A stretch of 64,000 nt of DNA from PBB1 sp965229345 (GTDB lineage: Bacteria; Pseudomonadota; Gammaproteobacteria; Burkholderiales; Burkholderiaceae_C): assembly GCA_965229345.1 (NCBI GenBank), contig OZ245872.1:3162001-3226000 (forward strand). Reading direction: 5' to 3'. The first letter of the stretch is position 1. Every line of letters starts with the position of its first letter. The translations under genes were made by a program, and so were the position numbers. Below the pieces are notes generated by a model. That model did no database searches, was not told the DNA's origin, and saw only the letters and a list, made by a program, of their open reading frames with translations. Below, piece after piece: positions 44,274-53,447 of this stretch.

Positions 44274-45073
44274 CCACGCTGCTGCACATCTCCGACACCC
44301 ACTTCGGCACCGAGCAGCCGCCCGTCGTCGAAGCGCTGGCAGCACTGGCCGCGCAGCTCGCGCCGCAGCTGCTGGTGGTCTCGGGTGACATCACGCAGCG
44401 CGCGCGGGCCGCGCAGTTCGCGGCGGCCCGGCGGTTCATCGATCGCCTGGCCCTGCCCTTCGTCAGCATTCCCGGCAACCACGACCTCACGGTGCTGAAC
44501 CCGCTGACGCGCCTGCTGGCCCCGTACACCGGCTACCGCGGCACCTTCGGTGATGACCTCGAGCCGGTGCACGAGAGCGACAAGCTGCTGGTGCAGTGCG
44601 TGAAGACCACGCGCTGGTGGCGCCACATCGAAGGCGAAGTCAACGCCGCGCAGGTGCAGCGCGTGGCTGCGCGGTTGCGCCGGGCGCGGCCCGAACAGTT
44701 GCGGGTGGTGGTGGTGCACCAGCCGCTGCATGTTGAAGGCGAGCCCGAGAAGAAACACCTGCTACGTGGCCGCGCCGCCGCGCTGTCGGCATGGGCCGAG
44801 GCCGGCGCCGATGTCATGCTCGGCGGGCACATCCACCTGCCCTATGTGGCCGAGCTGACGCCCCCGGGCGCAAACGGCGCCCGCATCGTCGTCGCGCAGG
44901 CCGGCACCGCCCTGTCGAGCCGGCTGCGGCGCGATGCGCCGAATTCAGTGAACGTGATCCGCCACGAGGCCCCCAGTGCGGCCCGTTTCAGCATCGAGCG
45001 TTGGGATTTCAGCGGCGAGCGCGGTGAGTTTCAGCGCGTCGATACACGAGCCTTCGAGCTGCAACGGCACTAG
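44270..45073 (+). CDS. Metallophosphoesterase
   Basis: A 267-residue calcineurin-like phosphoesterase. All core motifs are present: LLHISDTHFG (D-x-H), VVSGDITQRA (GD), SIPGNHD (GNHD), VVVHQPLH (H) and GGHIHLPY (GH-x-H), which bind a two-metal centre. The family includes cAMP and other cyclic-nucleotide or phosphodiester hydrolases; the substrate is not fixed by the sequence. GTG start 44270 overlaps the Tim44-gene stop, so translation is coupled. Confidence 0.9.
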   Translation: MTTLLHISDTHFGTEQPPVVEALAALAAQLAPQLLVVSGDITQRARAAQFAAARRFIDRLALPFVSIPGNHDLTVLNPLTRLLAPYTGYRGTFGDDLEPVHESDKLLVQCVKTTRWWRHIEGEVNAAQVQRVAARLRRARPEQLRVVVVHQPLHVEGEPEKKHLLRGRAAALSAWAEAGADVMLGGHIHLPYVAELTPPGANGARIVVAQAGTALSSRLRRDAPNSVNVIRHEAPSAARFSIERWDFSGERGEFQRVDTRAFELQRH

Positions 45074-45282
45074 CGCGCGGCGCGCAGATGGCCAACCTGC
45101 GTTGGCGCGAGGCTGGATTCCAAAAGTCTCGGCCAGAAGGCCTCGTCCGCTGCAAGACGATTGGCCTGCGAAGTCACATCCCGCCCCCCGCGAACCAATG
45201 GAGATTCCACGTCGGATTTCCCACCGCACGCGGCCGAGCGGTGTTAACGTGAAATGTTCCCACCTTCGGTCCGAGGTCAACC

Positions 45283-46131
45283 ATGAACGCAAACCACCTG
45301 TTGGTCGCCTTGTCGCTGGGATGCGCCGGCATGGGGGTCAGTGGAGACGCCTTGGCCACCGCCAGCCTGGGGGGCGTGGTGTCGGTGCTGGCAGGCAACG
45401 GTACCTGTAACGCCAATGCGCTCGTCCCGGGGAACACGCTGCAGGACAGCTTTCAACTTGACCGATCGACCGCCTGCGCCGGTGGTTCGGCCAGCGCTCA
45501 GGTGCGTGGCAGCGCGGCCACGGGTTCCGCCGGCGTGCTCGCGACTTCCTCCGGCAATGGGCTGGGGAGCAGCAACGCGGCAGCCCAGGTTCAGTTCTCC
45601 GACCAGTGGACGATCACCGCGCCCGCAGGCACGCCGTGGGGCACGATCAACCTGCCTGTGGCGCTCCACCTCGACGGAACCGTCTCCTCGGCAGCGAAGG
45701 CCAATCCGACCATGGGGGGGACATTCCTGCAATACGCCCTTTCGATTGGCGAGCCGTTTTCCTTCAACGTGCTGTCGGCCAACGGCACAGTGACCACGGT
45801 GGGCGCGTTTTCGCAGACCTTCAACGGTGTCGTCGGCTTGAGTTACAGCGGGCAGCCATTGAAGATAGCGATCGCGATGAATCTCACCGTACCCGGACTG
45901 TTCGAAGGCACGGTGGACTTCTACAACACGGCGGCAGCATCCATCACGTTGCCTGCCGGCTTCACGGCCAGCACGTCTTCAGGCCAGCCGCTGGTCTTCG
46001 CGCCGGTTCCCGAGCCGGCAAGCGGTGCCTTGCTGGTAGGCGGGTTGCTGACCCTGGCGCTGATCCGCCGTGCTGCGAGCGACAAGGGGGTCGCTGACAG
46101 GCGTACCTGGCAACGCACCCGCGCTCACTGA
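45283..46131 (+). CDS. PEP-CTERM sorted protein, 282 aa
   Basis: A secreted low-complexity, Ala/Gly/Ser/Thr-rich protein of beta character with a signal peptide (residues 1-25) and a PEP-CTERM sorting signal near the end: VPEPASGALLVGGLLTLALIRRA. Unusually the signal is followed by about 20 more residues (ASDKGVADRRTWQRTRAH). PEP-CTERM proteins are processed by an exosortase, usually EpsH/XrtA, which is not in this window. Function unknown. The 209-base gap before it holds its promoter region only. Confidence 0.78.
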   Translation: MNANHLLVALSLGCAGMGVSGDALATASLGGVVSVLAGNGTCNANALVPGNTLQDSFQLDRSTACAGGSASAQVRGSAATGSAGVLATSSGNGLGSSNAAAQVQFSDQWTITAPAGTPWGTINLPVALHLDGTVSSAAKANPTMGGTFLQYALSIGEPFSFNVLSANGTVTTVGAFSQTFNGVVGLSYSGQPLKIAIAMNLTVPGLFEGTVDFYNTAAASITLPAGFTASTSSGQPLVFAPVPEPASGALLVGGLLTLALIRRAASDKGVADRRTWQRTRAH

Positions 46132-46829
46132 CTGTCGTCGAACCCCGTCGGTGTATCGGTACTGACCTGGGTGTTGCCCATGCCCAGCAAATCGCGGGCG
46201 CGGTACAGGGTGTGCAGCTCGGTGTGGCTTTTCTTCGATGCCACCAGATGGCGCTCGATCTCCCAGACCAGGTTGATCAGTTCGCGTGTGGTCTGCGCGC
46301 GGCGCACCCGCACCAGCGTGACCGCGGCAAACAGCGGGGCGTCGATGCGCAGGGTGTCGGTCAACAGCTCACGCACTTCCTGGTGCAGGTCTTCCTGCTC
46401 GGACTTGGCCAGCGCGCGGCGCTGCGCGTAGGCCACGGCCTCGCCGCTCTCGGCGGGCTTCAACGGCATGCGCGAGGAGTCTTCGGTGGTGAACTTCGGC
46501 ACGCGTGCGGGGGCTTCAAGGTCCACCGCGAGCGCGCCCGACAGTGTGTTGCCACCGCTGTCGCCAGCGTCTACCGATGGCACCGGCGCCGCAGTGCCAT
46601 CGGTGGACGCCGGGTCGAGCGCCACATCGACCATGCCCAGGTGCACCAGGTCGGCGAAGTGCGTGGTCCGGGCGCCGGCTTGCAGCCCCAGTGCGAGCAC
46701 CTCGCTGAGCGGGCGCACGCCATCCACCAGGAAGAGCATGGTCCGATGGCGCTGGTTCAGGCCATGCGTGCGTGAGCGCAACTCGTCGATTCCGAGCTGC
46801 GTCTTGACCGGCGGGCGGGGAATGGACAT
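46125..46829 (-). CDS. Unknown protein, 234 aa
   Basis: Not recognised. The N-terminal half (KTQLGIDELRSRTHGLNQRHRTMLFLVDGVRPLSEVLALGLQAGARTTHFADLVHLGMVDV) resembles the response-regulator-associated PilZ/DUF4388-like regulatory modules only loosely; the middle is a disordered Ala/Pro/Ser stretch and the C-terminal half is helical (EVRELLTDTLRIDAPLFAAVTLVRVRRAQTTRELINLVWEIERHLVASKKSHTELHTLYRARDLLG). No signal peptide. The start is uncertain; ATG 46829 is the best fit. Its 3' end overlaps the PEP-CTERM gene by seven bases in the opposite direction. Confidence 0.65.
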   Translation of the reverse strand: MSIPRPPVKTQLGIDELRSRTHGLNQRHRTMLFLVDGVRPLSEVLALGLQAGARTTHFADLVHLGMVDVALDPASTDGTAAPVPSVDAGDSGGNTLSGALAVDLEAPARVPKFTTEDSSRMPLKPAESGEAVAYAQRRALAKSEQEDLHQEVRELLTDTLRIDAPLFAAVTLVRVRRAQTTRELINLVWEIERHLVASKKSHTELHTLYRARDLLGMGNTQVSTDTPTGFDDSQ

Positions 46830-46883
46830 CGGACGGGCGACACCAACAAGTAACAAATGACAATTGTTGCGCCAGGGCTTGCG

Positions 46884-46900
46884 CGAGTGCGCCGCACTCG
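46884..46900. repeat. Short perfect palindrome in gap before 46829 gene
   Basis: CGAGTGCG-C-CGCACTCG in the 174-base gap between dusC and the minus-strand unknown gene. It could be an operator or hairpin; no regulator is suggested. ACAATTGT lies 28 bases nearer the gene. Confidence 0.3.
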
Positions 46901-47003
46901 TATCAGGACGTATCCACAGCACGAGCCGACTGTGCGGTTTTTGGGCAGTTCAGCCCGTTCCTCTGTCGGTGCCTCGGTGCGCGGTCGAGCGGACACGCGA
47001 TCC

Positions 47004-47984
47004 TCAAGCGGCCAGCGGCATCCCTTCCCTCAGGTGCAAGGTGATCTGCGCCGGATCGTTGACGGTGCGCACCGTCTGGTAAACGGCTTCGGCCTGCGGA
47101 TGGTGGCGGCGCAGCTGATGCAGCCACTGCTTGAGCCGCCCGGCGCGGTGGCGATCGGCGATGTCCACACGCGCCAGCACGAGCGACCAGAAGTCATTCA
47201 CCAGCGGCTGCAGTTGGTGCCAGCCGTACGCCATGCCATCCATGGGCCGCGCGTGGGCCGATTGCGTCGCCGCCACGATGGCCAGCGCCAGCCCGGGGTT
47301 GGCGACCATGCCGCGGCCCAGCATCAGCGCGTGGCAGCCCGAGACTTCACGGCAGCGCAGCGCATCGGCCACCGTCCAGATCTCGCCATTGGCCACCATG
47401 GGCAGATGGACCGCCGCGCGGATGTCGGCGATGCGCTCCCAGTAGGCCGGCGGCCGGTAGCCATCGGCTTTGGTGCGTGCATGCACCACCAGTTCGTCGG
47501 CACCCCCGCCGGCGATCGCCTGCGCGCACTCGATCGCGCGGCTGTCATCCATGTGCCCGAGCCGCATCTTCGCTGTCACCGGCATCGCCGCCGGCACCGC
47601 ACGGCGCACGGCGCCCACGATGCGGGCGATCAGTTCAGGATCGTCGAGCAGCGCCGCACCACCGCCATGGCGGTTGACGATCTTGGCCGGGCAGCCGAAG
47701 TTCAGGTCGATGCCGTCCGGCCCGAGCGAGGCCAGCCGCTCGGCGTTTTCGGCCAGACAGTTCGGGTCAGAGCCCAGCAACTGCGCGCGCACCGGCACAC
47801 CCGCCCGGGTGCGGCCCCCTTGGCGCAGTTCGGGCACCACGCGCAAGAAAGTGCGCTCAGGCAGCAGCGTGCCGGAGACGCGGATGAACTCCGACACGCA
47901 GCGGTCGATGCCACCCACGCGCGTCAGGATGTCGCGCAGCGTGTGGTCGAGCAGGCCTTCCATCGGCGCGAGCAGGAGGGTCAC
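47004..47984 (-). CDS. dusC: tRNA-dihydrouridine(16) synthase
   Basis: FMN-dependent enzyme that reduces U16 in tRNA. The 326 residues begin VTLLLAPMEGLLDHTLRDILTRVGGIDRCVSEFIRVSGTLLP, matching DusC rather than DusA/DusB, and contain LNFGCPAKIVNRHGGGAALLDDP with the catalytic Cys, PVTAKMRLG, LVVHARTKADGYRPPAYWERI and MVANGEIWTVADA, LMLGRGMVANPGL. GTG 47984 is chosen because GGGAG lies six bases upstream and the family starts there; two other in-frame GTGs lie just upstream. Confidence 0.92.
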   Translation of the reverse strand: MTLLLAPMEGLLDHTLRDILTRVGGIDRCVSEFIRVSGTLLPERTFLRVVPELRQGGRTRAGVPVRAQLLGSDPNCLAENAERLASLGPDGIDLNFGCPAKIVNRHGGGAALLDDPELIARIVGAVRRAVPAAMPVTAKMRLGHMDDSRAIECAQAIAGGGADELVVHARTKADGYRPPAYWERIADIRAAVHLPMVANGEIWTVADALRCREVSGCHALMLGRGMVANPGLALAIVAATQSAHARPMDGMAYGWHQLQPLVNDFWSLVLARVDIADRHRAGRLKQWLHQLRRHHPQAEAVYQTVRTVNDPAQITLHLREGMPLAA

Positions 47985-48073
47985 CACCGGCTCCCGCACG
48001 CGATGGGCGCCATTGCGGCGATGATGGGGGCCGCGGCGCGGTCGACGCCGCACGGCCCCACAGGAGACTTGTC

Positions 48074-48511
48074 TTGAAACTCAAACTCTGCGCCACCGTG
48101 CTGGCACTTTCTTTCGCCGGCGCAGGCTGGGCTCAGTCGGGCGCGGCGCCAGCGGCGCTGAAGACGCCGGACGATGTCACCACCGCCAGCGGCCTCGTTT
48201 ACCACGTGCTGGTCGAGGGGGGAGGCGCCAGCCCGCGCGCCACCGACGGCGTGACGGTGCACTACCGCGGCACGCTGGCCGACGGCAAGGAGTTCGACAG
48301 CTCGTACAGCCGCGGCCAGCCGGCGACCTTCCCGCTCAACGGCGTGATCCGATGCTGGACCGAGGGCCTGCAGCGCATGAAGGTCGGCGGCAAGGCGCGC
48401 CTGACCTGCCCGTCGCAGATTGCCTACGGCACGCGCGGCGTTGACAACGTGATCCCGCCGAACGCGACGCTGACCTTCGAGGTCGAGCTGATCTCGATCT
48501 CGCTTTACTGA
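48074..48511 (+). CDS. FKBP-type peptidyl-prolyl isomerase, exported
   Basis: A 145-residue prolyl isomerase with a signal peptide (cleavage near AGWAQ) and one FKBP domain: VTVHYRGTLADGKEFDSSYSRGQPATFPLNGVIRCWTEGLQRMKVGGKARLTCPSQIAYGTRGVDNVIPPNATLTFEVELISI. The active-site aromatic pattern is normal; the usual V-I-x-GW is V-I-x-CW. The start is TTG 48074 with AGGAG eight bases upstream. It assists folding in the periplasm. Confidence 0.93.
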   Translation: MKLKLCATVLALSFAGAGWAQSGAAPAALKTPDDVTTASGLVYHVLVEGGGASPRATDGVTVHYRGTLADGKEFDSSYSRGQPATFPLNGVIRCWTEGLQRMKVGGKARLTCPSQIAYGTRGVDNVIPPNATLTFEVELISISLY

Positions 48512-48555
48512 CCGGCGAATCACCAGGCGGCATGCCGCCGCGCTGAGTCGGTGGC

Positions 48556-49503
48556 TCATCCGGCCAGCGCGGGCTTGGCAAACAGCTTGCGGCCCACGGT
48601 GATGCCCAGCAGCACCAGCGCGCCAGCGGCCACGCCGACCAGGCCGTCGAGCAGCGTCGGGACCACCGCGCCGACCCAGTGGCCAAGGGTGTCGGTGACA
48701 CGCTCGGCCACGGCCTCGATCGCGTGGTGCAACACGGTGAGACCGTGCGTCAGGATGCCGCCGCCCACCAGGAACATCGCCGCCGTGCCCACCACGGTGA
48801 GTGCGCGCATCAGGTGGGGCGCGGCTTTGAGGATCGCCGCGCCGATGCGGTGCTGCAGCGCGACAGCCGTCCCGCTACCGGGACGCTTCGTCAGGTACAG
48901 GCCCAGGTCGTCGAGCTTGACGATGCCCGCTACGACCCCATAAACACCGATCGTCATCGCGATCGCAATGCCGACCAGCACCGTGAGTTGGGTGATGAAC
49001 GGTGAGTCCTGCACCGTGCCCAGCGTGATGGCAATGATTTCGGCGGACAGGATGAAGTCGGTGCGCACCGCGCCCTTGATCTTGTCCTTCTCGAAGGCGA
49101 CCAGGTCCACCGCTGGATCGGCCAGCGCTTGCAGCACCTGCGCGTGGTGGGCCTCGTCGTCTGCGGCATCGTGCAGAAACTTGTGCGCCAGCTTCTCGAA
49201 ACCCTCGTAGCAGAGAAAGAGACCCCCCACCATCAGCAGCGGCGTCACGGCCCAGGGCGCAAAGGCGCTGATGGCGAGCGCCGCCGGCACCAGGATGGTC
49301 TTGTTCATCGCCGAGCCCTTGGCCACGGCCCAGACCACCGGCAGTTCGCGATCGGCACTGACGCCCGACACCTGCTGCGCGTTCAGCGCCAGGTCGTCGC
49401 CCAATACCCCGGCGGTCTTCTTCGCGGCGACCTTGGTCAGCAGCGCGACATCGTCGAGCACTGTTGCGATGTCGTCGATCAGGGCAAGCAGGCTGGAGGC
49501 CAT
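48556..49503 (-). CDS. DUF808 inner membrane protein
   Basis: A 315-residue polytopic membrane protein of the DUF808 (YedI-like) family. Typical parts are the N-terminal SLLALIDDIATVLDDVALLTKVAAKKTAGVLGDDLALNAQQVSGV, AVAKGSAMNKTILVPAALAISAF, FEKLAHKFLH, KIKGAVRTDFILSAEIIAITLGTV and the C-terminal GHWVGAVVPTLLDGLVGVAAGALVL. Function unknown. ATG 49503; divergent from the pterin dehydratase gene. Confidence 0.88.
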   Translation of the reverse strand: MASSLLALIDDIATVLDDVALLTKVAAKKTAGVLGDDLALNAQQVSGVSADRELPVVWAVAKGSAMNKTILVPAALAISAFAPWAVTPLLMVGGLFLCYEGFEKLAHKFLHDAADDEAHHAQVLQALADPAVDLVAFEKDKIKGAVRTDFILSAEIIAITLGTVQDSPFITQLTVLVGIAIAMTIGVYGVVAGIVKLDDLGLYLTKRPGSGTAVALQHRIGAAILKAAPHLMRALTVVGTAAMFLVGGGILTHGLTVLHHAIEAVAERVTDTLGHWVGAVVPTLLDGLVGVAAGALVLLGITVGRKLFAKPALAG

Positions 49504-49634
49504 CGGAAACTCTTTCGGGGCAGCGGGGGTTGGCGGTGATCGTAGCCGGGCACGAGGCCGGAGAAAGCCGACATCGGCGCAGGCACACGGTGTCGTGCGA
49601 ACATCTTGCAAGCACAGCCACCGAGGAGCCCGTG

Positions 49635-50024
49635 ATGAGCGCCTGGACCCAGAAAGCCCCCGACGAGGTGTACACCAGCAGCGAGATTGCCACCCGGCTG
49701 AAGCAGGATCTGCCGGCCTGGACCCATGCCGACGGTCACCTGCGACGCCAGTACAAGACCGGTGGCTGGAAAGGCACGCTGATGGTCGTCAACGCGATCG
49801 GTCACCTGGCCGAAGCCGCCTGGCACCACCCTGACCTCGAGGTGTCCTACCCCTCGGTCGTCGTCAAGCTGATGAACCACAGCGCCCAGGGCATCACCAA
49901 CAAGGACTTCGAGCTGGCATTGAAGATCGAGGAACTGGTGATGTGGCAACCCGCCAAGCGGCCCGGCTCGGCACTGGAAGGCACGCCAGACGAGCCTCAG
50001 TACAAGTACATCCAGTACGACTGA
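49635..50024 (+). CDS. 4a-hydroxytetrahydrobiopterin dehydratase-like
   Basis: A 129-residue protein of the pterin-4a-carbinolamine dehydratase family, which recycles the cofactor of aromatic amino acid hydroxylases. Conserved features are YKTGGWKGTLMVVNAIGHLAEAAWHHPDLEVSYPSVVVKLMNHSAQGITNKDFELALKIE, with the catalytic His pair HH-PD and the later NHS/T position. No phenylalanine hydroxylase is adjacent, so the pathway link is not shown here. GAGGAG precedes ATG 49635. Confidence 0.85.
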   Translation: MSAWTQKAPDEVYTSSEIATRLKQDLPAWTHADGHLRRQYKTGGWKGTLMVVNAIGHLAEAAWHHPDLEVSYPSVVVKLMNHSAQGITNKDFELALKIEELVMWQPAKRPGSALEGTPDEPQYKYIQYD

Positions 50025-51914
50025 TCAGGTGCCCGTCTTGCGCTGAGGGGTGGCGTCCACCTTGGGCTCGACGGCGTCATCCGAATCCAGCCCGAGAAAT
50101 CCGCCGCTCTGGTGCGCCCAGAGCCGCGCATAGAGCCCGCCCTGCGCCAGCAAGCTGGCGTGATCGCCCTCCTCGACGATGCGGCCGTGTTCCAGCACGA
50201 TCAGCCGGTCCATCGCGGCTATCGTCGACAGGCGGTGTGCAATGGCCACCACTGTCTTGCCTTCCATCAAGCGGTACAGGCTGGCCTGGATGGCCGCCTC
50301 GACCTCGCTGTCGAGCGCGCTGGTGGCTTCGTCGAGCAGCAGGATCGGCGCGTCTTTCAACATCACGCGGGCGATCGCGATGCGCTGGCGCTGACCACCG
50401 CTGAGTTTCACCCCCCGCTCGCCCACATGCGCGTCGTAGCCGGTGCGACCGGCCGGGTCGGCCAGCGGCACGATGAAGTCGTGCGCCTCGGCACGTTGTG
50501 CGGCGGAGACCATCTCGGCGTCGCCCGCCTCGGGGCGGCCATAGAGGATGTTGTCGCGCACCGAGCGGTGCAGCAGCGAGGTGTCCTGCGTGACCATGCC
50601 CACCTGCGCGCGCAGGCTGTCCTGCGTGACCGCGGACACATCCTGCCCGTCGATCAGCACGCGGCCCGATTCCACGTCGTAGAAGCGCAGCAGCAGGTTG
50701 ACGATGGTGCTCTTGCCTGCACCCGAGCGGCCCACCAGGCCGATCTTCTCGCCCGGTCGGATGTGCAGCGACAGGCCGTCGATCACCGGCGTCTCGCCAC
50801 CGTAGGCAAAGCGGACGTTGTCGAAACGGATGTCGCCGTGCGTCACCTGCAAGGGCACGGCTTCAGCACGGTCGGTCACACGTTGTGGCCGCGACAGCGT
50901 GTTCATGCCGTCTTGCACGGTGCCGATGTGCTCGAACAGCGAGGCCATCTCCCACATCACCCAGTGCGAGATGCCGTTCAGGCGCAAGGCCATCGCGGTC
51001 GCGGCCGCCACCGCGCCGACGCCGAGTTCACCCCGCGTCCACAACCACAGCGTCGCGCCAGCGGTGGACGCGATCAGCCCCATGCTGAGCAGGTGGTTGA
51101 CCACCTCGAAGCCGCTCACCAGGCGCATCTGCCGGTGCACGGTGACGATGAACTCCTGCATCGCCGAGCGCACATAGCCCGACTCGCGCCCGGCGTGCGA
51201 GAACAGCTTGACGGTGGCGATGTTGGTGTATGCATCGGTGATGCGCCCGGTCATCAGCGAGCGTGCATCGGCCTGCAGCTTCGACACCTTGCCCAGGCGA
51301 GGCACGAAGTACCAGATCGCCAGCGCATACAGCGTGAGCCAACCCACGAAGGGCAACAGCAGCCACAGATCGAAGCGGCCGACCAGCGCGATGATGGTGA
51401 CGAAATAGATCACCACGAACACCATGATGTCGCAGGTGATCATCACCACATCGCGCGTCGCGAGCGCGGTCTGCATCACCTTGGTGGCCACGCGGCCGGC
51501 GAACTCGTCTTGATAGAACTGCATGCTCTGGCCGAGCATCAAGCGGTGGAAATTCCAGCGCAGCCGCATGGGCAGGTTGGCTGCCAGGGCCTGGTGCTTG
51601 ATCAGTGTCTGCAGCGCGATCAGCAGCGGGCTGCCCATCAGGATGGCCGCGAGCAGCAACAGGTGACCGCGCTCCTGGGTCCACAGCTGAGTAGGCTCGA
51701 CGCGCCCCAGCCAGTCGACCACATCGCCCAGCATGTTGAACAGATAGGCCTCGAACACACCGATCGACGCCGTCAGCACGATCATGCCCAGCACCAGGCC
51801 GCGCGCCCCGGCGATGCAGGCCCAGACGAACGGGAACAGTCCACGCGGCGGCGGACTCGGCTGCCCGTTGGGGTAGGGGTCGAGGAGTTTTTCGAAGGCT
51901 GAAAACATCGGCAC
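50025..51914 (-). CDS. ABC exporter (fused permease-ATPase)
   Basis: A 629-residue type-IV ABC exporter half-transporter. The membrane domain (about residues 30-340) has six helices; the ATPase domain has the Walker A GRSGAGKST, Q-loop VTQDTSLLHRSVRDNILYGRP, signature LSGGQRQR, Walker B ILLLDEATSALD and switch AHRLSTI. It probably works as a homodimer. The substrate is unknown; relatives are annotated as multidrug or lipid exporters. The C-terminus has a 25-residue acidic tail. Divergent from the RluA-type synthase gene, whose start is 12 bases away. Confidence 0.93.
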   Translation of the reverse strand: MPMFSAFEKLLDPYPNGQPSPPPRGLFPFVWACIAGARGLVLGMIVLTASIGVFEAYLFNMLGDVVDWLGRVEPTQLWTQERGHLLLLAAILMGSPLLIALQTLIKHQALAANLPMRLRWNFHRLMLGQSMQFYQDEFAGRVATKVMQTALATRDVVMITCDIMVFVVIYFVTIIALVGRFDLWLLLPFVGWLTLYALAIWYFVPRLGKVSKLQADARSLMTGRITDAYTNIATVKLFSHAGRESGYVRSAMQEFIVTVHRQMRLVSGFEVVNHLLSMGLIASTAGATLWLWTRGELGVGAVAAATAMALRLNGISHWVMWEMASLFEHIGTVQDGMNTLSRPQRVTDRAEAVPLQVTHGDIRFDNVRFAYGGETPVIDGLSLHIRPGEKIGLVGRSGAGKSTIVNLLLRFYDVESGRVLIDGQDVSAVTQDSLRAQVGMVTQDTSLLHRSVRDNILYGRPEAGDAEMVSAAQRAEAHDFIVPLADPAGRTGYDAHVGERGVKLSGGQRQRIAIARVMLKDAPILLLDEATSALDSEVEAAIQASLYRLMEGKTVVAIAHRLSTIAAMDRLIVLEHGRIVEEGDHASLLAQGGLYARLWAHQSGGFLGLDSDDAVEPKVDATPQRKTGT

Positions 51915-51925
51915 TAGCGTAGCCG

Positions 51926-52597
51926 ATGCATGATGACCGGGTGTCCTCTGCCCGGAGTTGCCCTTCGTTGCCGCCGCTGGTGGTCGTCCATGCCGACGAG
52001 GCGCTGGTCGCCATCGACAAGCCCGCCGGCCTGCTGTCGGTGCCAGGGCGCGGGGCCGACAAGGCCGACTGCGCCGTGGCGCGGGTGCAGGCGCAGTTCG
52101 CCGACGCGCAGACGGTGCACCGGCTCGACATGGCGACCTCGGGGCTGCTGCTGTTCGCCCGCGGTGCAGCGATGCAGCGCGCGCTCAGCGTGCTGTTCGA
52201 GACCCGTGAAGTGGTCAAGCACTACGAGGCGGTGGTGGAGGGGATCGTCGGTGTAGACGATGGCGAGATCGATCTGCCGCTGCTCGCCGACTGGCCTCAA
52301 CGGCCACGGCAGAAGGTCGATCGGATGCACGGAAAACCCTCGCTCACGCGCTACCGCGTGCTGCACCGCGACCCGGCCACCCGCACCACGCGGCTGGCCT
52401 TGCAGCCGCTGACCGGACGCACGCACCAGCTGCGGGTGCACCTGCTGGCGATCGGGCATCCGATCGCAGGAGATGCGTTGTATGCGAGCGCCGATGAGCC
52501 CACCGCCGCACGGCTGATGCTGCACGCCACACGGCTGGAACTGCGGCATCCCGTGACAACGCAGGCCTTGGTGCTGACAAGCGCAGCGCCATTCTGA
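51926..52597 (+). CDS. RluA-family pseudouridine synthase
   Basis: A 223-residue pseudouridine synthase. VHADEALVAIDKPAGLLSVPGRG leads to the catalytic motif TVHRLDMATSGLLLFARG with the nucleophile Asp, then PLTGRTHQLRVHLLAIGHPIAGDALY. The short form without an S4 domain resembles RluA or TruC, which modify rRNA/tRNA; which uridine is not clear. It starts at ATG 51926, divergent from the ABC exporter. Confidence 0.92.
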   Translation: MHDDRVSSARSCPSLPPLVVVHADEALVAIDKPAGLLSVPGRGADKADCAVARVQAQFADAQTVHRLDMATSGLLLFARGAAMQRALSVLFETREVVKHYEAVVEGIVGVDDGEIDLPLLADWPQRPRQKVDRMHGKPSLTRYRVLHRDPATRTTRLALQPLTGRTHQLRVHLLAIGHPIAGDALYASADEPTAARLMLHATRLELRHPVTTQALVLTSAAPF

Positions 52598-52648
52598 GGA
52601 CCGCGACGGCGCCAGAATTCGACGCCATCGCCTCACCGGAGCCCGACC

Positions 52649-53428
52649 ATGTCCCAACGCCTCGTCATCCTCACCGGCGCCTCGCGTGGCCTGGGCGCCG
52701 CGATGGCCGAGCAACTGCTGAACGCCGACACCGTGATGCTGTGCCTGTCGCGAGGCCGGAATCCGACACTGGCCGCGCGTGCCGCCTCAGCGCAGACAGC
52801 GCTCGAAGAGTGGCCGCGCGACCTGGTCGACAGCATCACCGTGGCCGATGAGGTCGAGGCCTGGTTGCGAACCTTCGATGCTCAGCGCTTCGACACTGCG
52901 GCGCTGATCAACAACGCCGGCGTGATCTCGCGCATCGGTCCGTCGGACGCTTGTGCCTCGGCCGAGTTGGCCAGTGCGCTGCGCGTCGGGCTCGAAGCGA
53001 CCATTCTGTTGACCGCGGCCTTTCTGCGCACGACCGGTACCTGGCGTGCCGATCGCCGCGTGCTGAACATCTCGTCGGGCCTGGGCCGCCGGGCGATGGC
53101 GGGCAGCGCGATCTATGGGGTGGCGAAGGCCGGCATGGACCACTACTCGCGCGTGGTGGCGCTCGACGAGGCGCACCGCGCCGAGCGCATGGGCGACAAG
53201 CGACGCGCGGCGCGCATCGTGTCGCTGGCGCCGGGCGTGATCGACACCGACATGCAGGCGCAACTGAGAGCGGCCGACACCTCGGGCTTCCCGAGCAAGG
53301 CCTATTTCGAGCAGCAGCATGCGCAGGGGCAGCTGGTGAGTGCCGAAGAGACGGCTCGCCGTGTCCTCGCCTACCTGGTGCGCGACGACTTCGGCAGCAA
53401 CCCGGTGGCCGACATCCGGCTGGTCTGA
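52649..53428 (+). CDS. Short-chain dehydrogenase/reductase
   Basis: A 259-residue SDR with the cofactor motif TGASRGLGAAMAEQLL, NNAGV, a Ser in ISSGLG and the catalytic YGVAK (Tyr-x-x-x-Lys), ending APGVIDTDMQAQLR. The sequence resembles sepiapterin-reductase-like SDRs (YueD/benzil reductase group), but the substrate is unknown. RSRGRNP after the second strand suggests NADP preference. Start ATG 52649; it converges with the dioxygenase gene. Confidence 0.9.
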   Translation: MSQRLVILTGASRGLGAAMAEQLLNADTVMLCLSRGRNPTLAARAASAQTALEEWPRDLVDSITVADEVEAWLRTFDAQRFDTAALINNAGVISRIGPSDACASAELASALRVGLEATILLTAAFLRTTGTWRADRRVLNISSGLGRRAMAGSAIYGVAKAGMDHYSRVVALDEAHRAERMGDKRRAARIVSLAPGVIDTDMQAQLRAADTSGFPSKAYFEQQHAQGQLVSAEETARRVLAYLVRDDFGSNPVADIRLV

Positions 53429-53447
53429 GCCCGCGGCCGCTGCGGTG

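Noticed and set aside
48529..48542. GGCGGCATGCCGCC palindrome between the FKBP and DUF808 genes
   Set aside because: Short, GC-only, no T-run, and such palindromes are expected by chance in this composition; not listed as a terminator.
50112..51902. 596-codon plus-strand frame antisense to the ABC exporter
   Set aside because: The minus strand has every ABC motif; the antisense product is His/Gln/Arg-rich low complexity.
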